Assembly (NCBI GenBank): GCA_024640885.1
Contig: JAHEEC010000001.1
Span: 16,624-80,623, forward strand
DNA: 64,000 nucleotides
Reading direction: 5' to 3'
Origin: Bacteroidota bacterium
Lineage (GTDB): Bacteria > Bacteroidota > Bacteroidia > Bacteroidales > GCA-2748055
Positions 28,000 to 36,571 of this stretch are shown here, in pieces. Within the stretch, counting starts at the first letter, position 1, and each line of letters opens with the position of its first letter. The notes under the pieces are model-generated. The model searched no databases and was not told where the DNA came from. It saw nothing but the letters and a program-made list of their open reading frames with translations. A program made the position numbers and the translations under genes.

Positions 28000-29667
28000 A
28001 TGTTATTAATAGCTGACAGCGGCTCGACCAAAACCGATTGGAGACTGATAGACGGAAAAGAGATCCGTTCCATCTCCACCCGGGGGATCAATCCATACCA
28101 TTCAACGGAAACCGAGATCCGGGAAGAGCTGAAGAACCTGGACCTGGACCAAAATGAGGAGAAGATCCGACATATCTACTTTTATGGATCGGGAGTAGCC
28201 AACGAAGAGAAGAAGCACATCATCCGCAAATGCCTTCAGTTCAGAATTGGAGTACATCCCGATATCCAGGTGGAAGACGACCTCCTCGGTGTCTCCAGGG
28301 CCCTGTTCCAGCTGGGAAGCGGCATCGCATGTATACTGGGAACCGGATCAAATTCATGTCTCTATAAAAACGGGTTTATCGTGGATAAGGTACCTGCCCT
28401 CGGGTATTCACTGGGAGATGAGGGAAGTGGTACCGATATCGGGAAAAGACTGGTGAATGCCCTGCATAAGAGATCACTGAGCGATGGACTCCGGGAGGCC
28501 ATTATTGCGGAGGAGGAGCTCTCCATGGATGAGATCCTGGAAAATGTGTACAAGAAACCCCATGCCAACCGGTACCTCTCCTCGCTTACAATGATTGCTG
28601 CCAAGCATATCGGGAACAGCGAGATTAAAGGTATCGTCACGCAGGCATTTGAGGATTTTATCCAGAAAAACATCTCAAAGTACATCGATTTTGACACCCA
28701 TGAAATCGGGTTTGCAGGTTCGGTGGCCTTCCATTTCAAAGATGTGTTGATGGAGGTTTTGCAATCGCATCACCTTAAATGCAACAATATTATATCCTCA
28801 CCTATCGACGGGCTCGTAAGGTATCATACCCAGGTAGACGCCCTAAAAGTAAGCGTCTCGAAATCAATGACGGAATCTTCCTCCCGATATGACAACCTTG
28901 AAAAAATGTCGGTAAAGGAGCTCCTTGAAAACATCAACAGGGAGGACGGAACCGTGCACCGGGCGGTTCACTCCATCATCCCGCAGATCGAAAAACTTGT
29001 GGAAGAAATTATCCCCCGGATCGTAAAAGGAGGCAGGCTTTTTTATGTGGGCGCCGGAACAAGCGGCAGGCTCGGAATAGTGGATGCTTCTGAAATCCCC
29101 CCGACTTTTGGAGTCCCCTTCGACCTGGTGATCGGCATTATTGCGGGGGGGGACAGGGCCATCCGGAAGGCGGTGGAATCGGCTGAGGATGACATTCACG
29201 GGGCATGGCGCGACCTGGCGAAATTCAAACCCGGGATCAACGATACGGTGGTGGGAATTGCAGCCTCGGGCAGAACCCCCTATGTGATCGGAGCCGTGAT
29301 CGATGCAAGAAAAATGGGATTATTCACAGCCTGTATCACCTGCAACCCCGATACACGGCTTGCCGCGGAGGTGGATTTACCTATAGAAGCCCTGGTTGGG
29401 CCTGAATTTGTCACCGGGAGTACAAGAATGAAAGCCGGTACAGCACAGAAACTGATCCTCAATATGATTACCACCTCCACCATGATTAAACTGGGGCGTG
29501 TGAAAGGCAACAAAATGATTGATATGCAGCTCACCAACCAGAAGCTGGTGGAACGAGGCTCACTGATGATCAGTGAAGAGCTGGGAATTGGACTGGAGGA
29601 ATCAAAGCGGCTGCTGCTCCTTCACGGGTCAGTCAGGAATGTCCTGGAAAACTATAAAAAATCTTAG
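28000..29667 (+). CDS. Fused BadF/BadG-type amino-sugar kinase (MurK-like) and N-acetylmuramic acid 6-phosphate etherase (MurQ)
   Basis: N-term LLIADSGSTKTDWRLIDG ... CILGTGSNSCLY ... GDEGSGTDIGKRL (BadF-type kinase); C-term from about residue 290: LFYVGAGTSGRLGIVDASEIPPTFG, ASGRTPYVIGA, GPEFVTGSTRMKAGTAQKLILNMI (MurQ signature). One uninterrupted 555-aa ORF. Confidence 0.93.
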   Translation: MLLIADSGSTKTDWRLIDGKEIRSISTRGINPYHSTETEIREELKNLDLDQNEEKIRHIYFYGSGVANEEKKHIIRKCLQFRIGVHPDIQVEDDLLGVSRALFQLGSGIACILGTGSNSCLYKNGFIVDKVPALGYSLGDEGSGTDIGKRLVNALHKRSLSDGLREAIIAEEELSMDEILENVYKKPHANRYLSSLTMIAAKHIGNSEIKGIVTQAFEDFIQKNISKYIDFDTHEIGFAGSVAFHFKDVLMEVLQSHHLKCNNIISSPIDGLVRYHTQVDALKVSVSKSMTESSSRYDNLEKMSVKELLENINREDGTVHRAVHSIIPQIEKLVEEIIPRIVKGGRLFYVGAGTSGRLGIVDASEIPPTFGVPFDLVIGIIAGGDRAIRKAVESAEDDIHGAWRDLAKFKPGINDTVVGIAASGRTPYVIGAVIDARKMGLFTACITCNPDTRLAAEVDLPIEALVGPEFVTGSTRMKAGTAQKLILNMITTSTMIKLGRVKGNKMIDMQLTNQKLVERGSLMISEELGIGLEESKRLLLLHGSVRNVLENYKKS

Positions 29668-29672
29668 ATCTC

Positions 29673-30767
29673 CTATTTTCTGCCAACTGAGCGGGCAAAA
29701 AGCAATGCGGTGGTCCTGTAAAACACGTGTCCCAGCTTGGTAAAGGGAAGATACATAACCACGAACCAGACCGCCACCAGGTGGAAGAAATAGAGGTGAT
29801 AGGCAATGGCCCAGTTCCCGAAACGGGCAAGTTCCACCAGGGAACCAGACAGGGTGAGCAAACCGATGGCCCCGAGCAATAACCAGTCCGCGTATCCACT
29901 TTTTCCAAATACCCGCCTGTTGAACAGGCGATTGAAGACCATGATGCCAAGCCCGGTAAAGATCATCAGGGATGCGAGATTTCCAGCCAGTTTGAATGGA
30001 TTCCAAAAATCCAGCGGGTAATTCCGGGTAAGTGCGGCCCATATGGCGTACAGGGTCACGAGGATCAGCAATCCAAATCCGAAAAATACCATCATGTGGG
30101 CAAACTTTCTGGTACGCTGGTTGCCGCAACCCGAAAAATTAGAATGGGAAAGGATCTCCCCCAACACTTGAAATATCTTTATTCCCTGCCCTTTCATTCT
30201 TTCTTCACGCGGATACAGCCTTCTCATATCTCTCCAGAAATGACCCAGTCTCCAGGCTGCCAGCCCGTAAAACAGCAGGGTGATTGCTGAAAAAGTGGAA
30301 TTGAGCCATGCATGGGGAAAAAATGCAGAATAGTCTACCGGTCCGTCCGGAATTGCAAAGGTACCCGCCAGGGAGAGGATGGTGATAATCACGGCCACCG
30401 GGATGAGCAAGGCTACCGGTAGCAAGGAGGGCCTGCTGACAAGTTTCCCCAGGAAACGGGGCCGGGCATATTCCTGGTAGCTCTTCTGCCTGATGGCCGA
30501 TATTAAATCCGCCGGGTTCACGTTTCGCGGACAGTAGGTGCTGCAATCCCCGCACTGGTGACACAGCCAGACATCCACGTTGCCGATCAGTTTCTCCTTC
30601 AATCCCCAACCGGCCCAGACCATCTCTTTCCGCGGGAACGGCCGGTCACCAGGAGCAAGAGAACAGACTGCGGAGCAGTTTCCGCATTGCATGCACTGGT
30701 TGAGGTTTGAGCCGCTCATCCGGCTCAGTTCTCGTTTAAATTCAATATCGGGGTTAACTATATCCAT
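29673..30767 (-). CDS. qmoC: QmoC: quinone-interacting membrane-bound oxidoreductase subunit C (HdrC/HdrE-like)
   Basis: 364 aa; CMQCGNCSAVCSL and CHQCGDCSTYCPRNVNPADLISA Fe-S motifs followed by a multi-TM cytochrome-b-like region; last gene after aprBA-qmoAB. Confidence 0.88.
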   Translation of the reverse strand: MDIVNPDIEFKRELSRMSGSNLNQCMQCGNCSAVCSLAPGDRPFPRKEMVWAGWGLKEKLIGNVDVWLCHQCGDCSTYCPRNVNPADLISAIRQKSYQEYARPRFLGKLVSRPSLLPVALLIPVAVIITILSLAGTFAIPDGPVDYSAFFPHAWLNSTFSAITLLFYGLAAWRLGHFWRDMRRLYPREERMKGQGIKIFQVLGEILSHSNFSGCGNQRTRKFAHMMVFFGFGLLILVTLYAIWAALTRNYPLDFWNPFKLAGNLASLMIFTGLGIMVFNRLFNRRVFGKSGYADWLLLGAIGLLTLSGSLVELARFGNWAIAYHLYFFHLVAVWFVVMYLPFTKLGHVFYRTTALLFARSVGRK

Positions 30768-30785
30768 CTGGTTTGCATCTGCGCG

Positions 30786-32891
30786 CTACATGCTTTTGAA
30801 GGGATTGGGGCCGATCATCTCCAGCTCCTCCAGATATTCGTTAATAATATTCCGGATCTCATGGTGTTCCGTAATTTCCACGAAACGGGTACGGATCCTT
30901 TCGGGTTCCAGCATCATGGTCTGAAGTGTCTCCTGAAGGTTCTCTCCCCTCTGCTCCGTCAATTCGCTTCCATGTATAAAATGACACTGGTAATTGTCCC
31001 CGGGCTTGCATCCGATCTGCAGGATCCCGTCATAACCATGGGCAAGGGCATCCGAAATCCAGACCTTATTCACCGCACCAAGGCAACGGACCGGGATGAT
31101 CCGCACAAAAGGGGAATAATTTAAGCGGTGTACCCCGGCTGCATCCAGCGCAGGATACGCATCATTCTCGCAAAGAAATACCAGGACCCTTGGCTTCTCC
31201 TCGAACTCATCGGGTACATGGATGGATTTGATCATGGCCGAGACACTGTTGATGGAAAAGTCAGCAAAACCGATGACCCGTTCAGGACAGGAGCCCACAC
31301 AGATTCCGCATCTGCGACACCTTGAAGGATTGGGCAAAGGAGTTCCCTTTTCGGTTTCATCATAACTCCCGAAAGGACACTCCTCGGTGCACCGTTTGCA
31401 ATCGGTGCAGCGTTCCATGTAGAGTTCCGGGAAGGTCTGATCCCCTGCCCTGGGATGGAGTGCTTCTCCCCTCTTTACACATTCAATGCACTGGATGGCT
31501 TTCATCATGGCACCGGAGCCATCTTCACGGCTGGATTCCAGCTCCATGGGAGCCCTGGCGGTCCCTGCGGCATAAATCCCGGTCCTTCTTGTCTCATAAG
31601 GAAAACAGATGAAATGAGAGTCGGGGAAATTGTATTCCAGCCGGGGCAGTCCCTTTCCAAGCCTGTACTGCAGTTGCAGATCCTCTGTGCTGTTGGGGAC
31701 CATCCCGGTGGCCAGCACCACCATATCTGCATCGATCCGGAGCTCCTCGCCCAGCAGTGAATCCCTCAATGATACACGGACCATCTGGCCGATTTCTGAA
31801 ACTGAATCTATGGTCCCTTTGGTCATGAAGATCCCGTCATCGGACTGAACCCTCTTATAAAACTCTTCCTGGAAGCCCGGAGTCCTGATGTCCCTGTAGA
31901 TGATATAGACAATGGAGTCGGGATTCATTTCCCGTACATACAGTGCCTGCTTCAATGCGGCGGTACAACAATAGGAGGAACAGTAGGCAAGATGCTGCTC
32001 GTCCCTTGATCCCGCACATAATATAAAGAGCAGGCGATCCGGCAGATCGGCCTCCTGCACGTGGTGTTCAAACTCCTCCATGGTCTTCACCCTGGAAGAG
32101 CCATACCCGAGATGCCCAAGTTTTCCTGGATCATAGGGTTTCCATCCGTTGGCAATCACCACGGATCCGGCTACCAGGGATGATTGAGCTTCTCCCTTGA
32201 GTACCACCATGAAATTTCCCGGCTCACCGGAAATGGAGCCGATGGTGGTCCCTGTGTAAACGGCCACATTCGGATGCTGCGCTGCCTCCAGGGCCAGTGA
32301 TGCCACATCCGGTTCGGCCAGGTGACCGGATGCCGATGGCAATATCTTGTAGATCCTGCCCGCATACCCCCCCAGGGCATCCCCTTTCTCAACCAGGTGA
32401 ACCCTGTATCCGGCAGAAGCACCCGCAAGTGCTGCAGTGAGGCCGGTCACCCCTCCTCCCACAACCAGAATTTCTGAAGAGACAGGGTCAGGGATATAGG
32501 GATTATAATCGGGGATGGCTGCCATTTTTGCCAGCGCCATTCGCACCTGGTCCTCTGCCATCATCTGGGTGTCCTCCGCACCGGGCTCCATAACCCATGT
32601 GAGCTGTTCCCGAAGATTGATGCGCTCCACATGCGATCCCTCCAAACGGAACAATTCTGACTTCACCCTGGGTGAGCAGGCTGCCACTGCCAACCGGGTA
32701 TTGCTTATACCCCCTGCCATTGCATGCATCTCTTCCAATCCTGCTTCAGAACAAAGTGCGGAATGTTTCAAACAGTTGATCCCCTCTGTGGCATCCCTGG
32801 CCACCTGAAGCAACTTCTCCGCGTCGATTGATTCGCCAATCCCGCATCCGGTGCAAAGGGCAATCATATGATCTCCAGCCCGCTCTTTCAT
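30786..32891 (-). CDS. qmoB: QmoB: HdrA-like FAD/Fe-S protein with C-terminal MvhD-like domain
   Basis: 701 aa; ILVVGGGVTGLTAALAGASAGY, LCAGSRDEQHLAYCSSYCCTAALKQA, two CxxCxxC ferredoxin motifs, C-term VRIIPVRCLGAVNKVWISDALAHGYDGILQIGC. Confidence 0.9.
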   Translation of the reverse strand: MKERAGDHMIALCTGCGIGESIDAEKLLQVARDATEGINCLKHSALCSEAGLEEMHAMAGGISNTRLAVAACSPRVKSELFRLEGSHVERINLREQLTWVMEPGAEDTQMMAEDQVRMALAKMAAIPDYNPYIPDPVSSEILVVGGGVTGLTAALAGASAGYRVHLVEKGDALGGYAGRIYKILPSASGHLAEPDVASLALEAAQHPNVAVYTGTTIGSISGEPGNFMVVLKGEAQSSLVAGSVVIANGWKPYDPGKLGHLGYGSSRVKTMEEFEHHVQEADLPDRLLFILCAGSRDEQHLAYCSSYCCTAALKQALYVREMNPDSIVYIIYRDIRTPGFQEEFYKRVQSDDGIFMTKGTIDSVSEIGQMVRVSLRDSLLGEELRIDADMVVLATGMVPNSTEDLQLQYRLGKGLPRLEYNFPDSHFICFPYETRRTGIYAAGTARAPMELESSREDGSGAMMKAIQCIECVKRGEALHPRAGDQTFPELYMERCTDCKRCTEECPFGSYDETEKGTPLPNPSRCRRCGICVGSCPERVIGFADFSINSVSAMIKSIHVPDEFEEKPRVLVFLCENDAYPALDAAGVHRLNYSPFVRIIPVRCLGAVNKVWISDALAHGYDGILQIGCKPGDNYQCHFIHGSELTEQRGENLQETLQTMMLEPERIRTRFVEITEHHEIRNIINEYLEELEMIGPNPFKSM

Positions 32892-34141
32892 GTTTGTAGC
32901 GCCTTTAGTCCCGCTGCAGTGGCATCCCTTACCGACGAGGCAACGTCCATGGGCCGTTTGCAGGTTGCAGCGGGGATAATGCCAGCTTTCTGAACCGCAC
33001 CGTAGAAGCCGTTCTCCATGGCAAGTGGGATCCCCTCAATAAGGTTTGGCACAAGGCCTGTGGCCAGGACCACCATGTCAAAGGGATCCTGCCTCTTGAT
33101 ACCTGCCATGATATCCTCGACCGCCAGCACCAATCCACCCCCATGGGTATCTCGTTGGATCCGCCCCACCTTGCCTTTGGTCAGCGAGATGGAGGGAGTG
33201 GATTGCACCCTTTGCAGCAGCTTCTCATTCCTTCCCGTAACCCTGAGGTCGATGTAAAAGATTTCGGATTTCATCTCCGGGTAGTGATCGGCCAGGGTAA
33301 GTGCATGTTTCAGGGAAGCGGAGCAACATACTGAAGAGCAGTAGGGTAAATGATTCTGATCCCGGGACCCGGCACACTGGATGAAGGCAATCCTTTCGGG
33401 CGGGAGCCCGTTGGAGGGTCTGAGCAACTTCTGGTTCGGCCCGGTACAGGAAGCAAGGAGATGTTCAAACTCAAGGTTGGTGACCACATCAGGTTCATCG
33501 CTGTAATGATAATTCTCAATCCTGGACGCATCATAGGGGTGCCATCCGGTGGCCAGGATGATCTTCCTCACCTGCAGGAAAATTTCACCCGGACTTGCCT
33601 CCAGCTGAATGGCGTCGTATTGGCATACCTCCAGGCATTTGGCGCATGACTCCTTTTCACAAACCTCTTCATCGATGGTGAACTTCATCGGAAATGCAAG
33701 TCCCCCGGGTATATAGGCCGCTTTTGTTCCGGGACGTCCGAAAGGCTTGTTTTTCCTCTCAACCGGACACACCTCCGCACATTTGCCGCAGGCCGTACAC
33801 CTGTTATTAATGAGCCTTGCGGCCAGCGAAATGGTCACACTGAAATCACCCTCCACGCCTGAAATATCCACTACCTCCGCACCTGTAAAATAGCTTACGC
33901 GGGAATTGGAACGGATCCGCCGGTAATTGATCTCCAGTCCACATGCGGGCGGGCACATTTTGGGAAAGTAGTTGTTAAATCCGGAGACATTTCCACCCAG
34001 GTAGGGTTCTTTCTCGATGACAACCACCTCCTGTCCCGCCTCGGCAAGTTCAATGGCAGCGGTAATCCCGCTGATGCCACCCCCTATGATCAATACAGGT
34101 ATGCTCAATGTGAAATGATTTCCCTTTTTATCATGCTCCAT
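32888..34141 (-). CDS. qmoA: QmoA: HdrA-like FAD/Fe-S protein
   Basis: 417 aa; VLIIGGGISGITAAIELAEAGQEVVVIEKEPYLGGNVSG, CTACGKCAEVCPV, IQCAGSRDQNHLPYCSSVCCSASLKHA. The start overlaps the aprA end; a downstream start is possible. Confidence 0.9.
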   Translation of the reverse strand: MEHDKKGNHFTLSIPVLIIGGGISGITAAIELAEAGQEVVVIEKEPYLGGNVSGFNNYFPKMCPPACGLEINYRRIRSNSRVSYFTGAEVVDISGVEGDFSVTISLAARLINNRCTACGKCAEVCPVERKNKPFGRPGTKAAYIPGGLAFPMKFTIDEEVCEKESCAKCLEVCQYDAIQLEASPGEIFLQVRKIILATGWHPYDASRIENYHYSDEPDVVTNLEFEHLLASCTGPNQKLLRPSNGLPPERIAFIQCAGSRDQNHLPYCSSVCCSASLKHALTLADHYPEMKSEIFYIDLRVTGRNEKLLQRVQSTPSISLTKGKVGRIQRDTHGGGLVLAVEDIMAGIKRQDPFDMVVLATGLVPNLIEGIPLAMENGFYGAVQKAGIIPAATCKRPMDVASSVRDATAAGLKALQT

Positions 34142-35991
34142 TCACCTGTCTCAGGATCCCACCTGCAATTGGCGAAGGCTTCCCAATCGGGTTTCATGGA
34201 GGGATGGTCCGTGCGGAAATAGTAACCCGGCCACCTGGTCTCTTCCCTGAAAAGAAGCGTCCTGATGTGGGATTCCGCCTGCCACATCCGGTGCACATTC
34301 TCCCAGCAGCGCATCAGCTCGTTGAGATCGCCTGCTGCAAGCTTCTCCGCATCCTCTTTCATGTACTGTAGATATTCAAGTCCCTTGGTGAGCAGGGCCT
34401 CAGAGGTCTTGAATCCCACCGAGGCACCTCCTGCATATTCATCCATGATCTTCTGCAGCCGGAACATGAACATTTTTGGCTTGAGGTAATTCGGATTCAC
34501 GTCTTTATCGTTGGTATAGCCATGGTGTTCCTCATAAATTCTCAGGGGTTTCAACACCTGTTCCTTCAGAGCGGCTATCTGTTCGTCACTGATCCCCACC
34601 TGTTCGGGATGATCCACACAAAAGGCCAGGGCGGCCTTGCCGGCAATCCTTCCCTCGGTAAATGAGCCTGATGAGAATTTATGGGAGCACGCTCCGGAGG
34701 CATCCCCGGCGGCAAAAAGTCCCTTCACCGTGGTCATGTTGTCATATCCCCAGAAATGTGCACCCGGAGCCAGGTCCTCTGGCCCGCTGACCCAGGCTCC
34801 CGAGGCTCCTGAATGGGAACTGATAAAGTAGGGTTCGCAGGCAGAGATTTCAGAGGGGGTCTCTTCTGGCATAATGTTGTGGGATGCCCAGTTCAGCGCC
34901 TGGCTGACCGTCATATCGAGAAAATCTTCCCATGCCTCGGACTCCAGCTCCTTCAGCTTCCTCTTTGCCTCCTTTTCATCGGGAATTCGGGCCACCAGCT
35001 CCCTGATGGCATCATCGGTCCGCATGTAAATGGGGCCGTTGCCCTCCTCTAGTTCCAGCAGCATCAGGTAATTGCGAAGGTTGGCCGGTGTGGGTTTTGC
35101 GGTTCCGTAAGGTGCCCATTTCTCAAGCTCCCCGGCACGGGTCTGCATATAATCCTCCCCTTTGGCATTGGTGGCTTTTGATTTGAATAACAGGAACCAG
35201 GCTCCCACCGGTCCGTATGAATCCTTAAAGCGGACCGGGACGAAACGCACCTCCTGGCAGGTCATTTCCGCTCCTGATTTCAGGGTAAAATAGGTACTTG
35301 CACCGCTGTTGAAGGGTGGATACCAGGATCTGCCCAGCCCCTCTCCCACCGACCGGGGCCTGAAAATGTGAACCGCACCACCCATGGAATCAAGCACCGC
35401 TTTTGCCTTAAAGACATAGAATTTATTTTCCCTTACACTGAAGCCCACAGCCCCTGCGCAACGATCCTCGAACACCATGGGTTCGCTGATGAAAATGCGC
35501 TCATGGTAGGATCCGTTGGCACCAAGTTCCTTCAGGGCTGTTTTGGCTGCCTCTGATACGATGTTCTTATAGGATTCGCCGTGGATCATGATCTGCCATC
35601 GCCCCTCGTTCACATAATTCCCCTGTTCATCCTTCCAGATGGGCAAGCCCCATTTTTCAAAAAGGTGCACCGAGGAATCCACATGCCGGGCGATATTGGC
35701 AACCAGGTCTGCCCTGGCAATCCCCATGAGGTCATTCTTCACATAATTGACGTAATCCTCCACGGTGTTGGTCCCGTTTTTTAACCCCAGGTAAAGATTT
35801 ATGGCTGAAAGCCCCATTGCCACTGCCCCGCTTCTCTCCATGGCAGCCTTATCCACCAGTGTCACCCGCTGGTTGTGCTTCTTTGCCCAGTAGGCCGCTT
35901 CATAGGCTGCTCCACAGGCTGCCATTCCACCCCCCAGGATCAACAGGTCGGTTTCCACTATGACCGTCTCAAAACTATCTGCATTCATCAC
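34105..35991 (-). CDS. aprA: Adenylylsulfate reductase subunit alpha (AprA)
   Basis: 628 aa; LLILGGGMAACGAAYEAAYWAKK, VDKAAMERSGAVAMGLSAINLYLG, DYVNYVKNDLMGIAR, HVDSSVHLFEKWGLPIWK, GRWQIMIHGESYK, FRPRSVGEGLGRSWYPPFNSG, RFKDSYGPVGAWFLLFKSK. Confidence 0.95.
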   Translation of the reverse strand: MMNADSFETVIVETDLLILGGGMAACGAAYEAAYWAKKHNQRVTLVDKAAMERSGAVAMGLSAINLYLGLKNGTNTVEDYVNYVKNDLMGIARADLVANIARHVDSSVHLFEKWGLPIWKDEQGNYVNEGRWQIMIHGESYKNIVSEAAKTALKELGANGSYHERIFISEPMVFEDRCAGAVGFSVRENKFYVFKAKAVLDSMGGAVHIFRPRSVGEGLGRSWYPPFNSGASTYFTLKSGAEMTCQEVRFVPVRFKDSYGPVGAWFLLFKSKATNAKGEDYMQTRAGELEKWAPYGTAKPTPANLRNYLMLLELEEGNGPIYMRTDDAIRELVARIPDEKEAKRKLKELESEAWEDFLDMTVSQALNWASHNIMPEETPSEISACEPYFISSHSGASGAWVSGPEDLAPGAHFWGYDNMTTVKGLFAAGDASGACSHKFSSGSFTEGRIAGKAALAFCVDHPEQVGISDEQIAALKEQVLKPLRIYEEHHGYTNDKDVNPNYLKPKMFMFRLQKIMDEYAGGASVGFKTSEALLTKGLEYLQYMKEDAEKLAAGDLNELMRCWENVHRMWQAESHIRTLLFREETRWPGYYFRTDHPSMKPDWEAFANCRWDPETGEWSMIKREIISH

Positions 35992-36013
35992 AATGAGGTT
36001 TTCAGTTGATTGA

Positions 36014-36448
36014 TTATTTTTTGTAAAGTGCCGTCCCCAGTGATTCAGGCTCGGTTCTCAATTCGGGCCCTTTCAGCGACTCCGATCCTGTGGAGAATCC
36101 GGCATCAGGCACGATGCTCCCTTCGGGGGTTGTCCTGATGGGGAACTTGAAACGTTTCACCATCTTGTTGCGGAACCTGACGGCCCACATGATGCTATCG
36201 GTGCTCCTGAGGGGTTGCACCACCCCGCCCAGAGGCATGAAATCGGCATATCCACGGATCTCAATGGCCTGGGTCGGACAAATTTTCACACAACTGTAGC
36301 ACTCCCAGCACATATCCACGGCCCGGTTGTAGGCCTTGTTCTTCTCCTTATCGAGCACCATCAGGTCGTTGGGACAAATATACTGGCATGCGGTGCGATC
36401 CTGCGCTTTACAGCCATCGCACTTTTCGGTTATTACAAAACTGGGCAT
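36014..36448 (-). CDS. aprB: Adenylylsulfate reductase subunit beta (AprB)
   Basis: MPSFVITEKCDGCKAQDRTACQYICPNDLMVLD ... DMCWECYSCVKICPTQAIEIRGYADFMPLGG. Met at 36448 preferred over track start 36502 because a -7 promoter box lies at 36481-36488. Confidence 0.94.
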   Translation of the reverse strand: MPSFVITEKCDGCKAQDRTACQYICPNDLMVLDKEKNKAYNRAVDMCWECYSCVKICPTQAIEIRGYADFMPLGGVVQPLRSTDSIMWAVRFRNKMVKRFKFPIRTTPEGSIVPDAGFSTGSESLKGPELRTEPESLGTALYKK

Positions 36449-36480
36449 AAGGGTCGTTGAGTTTTGACTTTGGATCATCA

Positions 36481-36513
36481 CAAACATAGAAAAATATTGC
36501 ACCCTGCAGGAAA
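36481..36513 (-). promoter_or_regulatory. Candidate Bacteroidota promoter of aprBA-qmoABC
   Basis: Reverse strand TATGTTTG (36488-36481) with TTTC (36513-36510) 21 nt upstream; consensus TTTG-N19-21-TAnnTTTG. Confidence 0.5.
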
Positions 36514-36520
36514 TGCCGGC

Positions 36521-36535
36521 CTAATTTAAAATTAG
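36521..36535. promoter_or_regulatory. Perfect palindrome CTAATTT-A-AAATTAG upstream of the apr promoter
   Basis: 15-nt perfect palindrome 8 nt upstream of the -33-like element; possible operator. Confidence 0.35.
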
Positions 36536-36571
36536 TATAAGTACATGGGAACTGCTTAAGGGGCAGGATGC

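Noticed and set aside
29660-36520. apr-qmo operon as recent horizontal transfer on a mobile element
   Set aside because: No integrase, transposase, tRNA or flanking direct repeats seen; flanking genes abut tightly (5-nt convergent gap with the MurQ fusion) and the promoter looks host-like. Older transfer remains possible.
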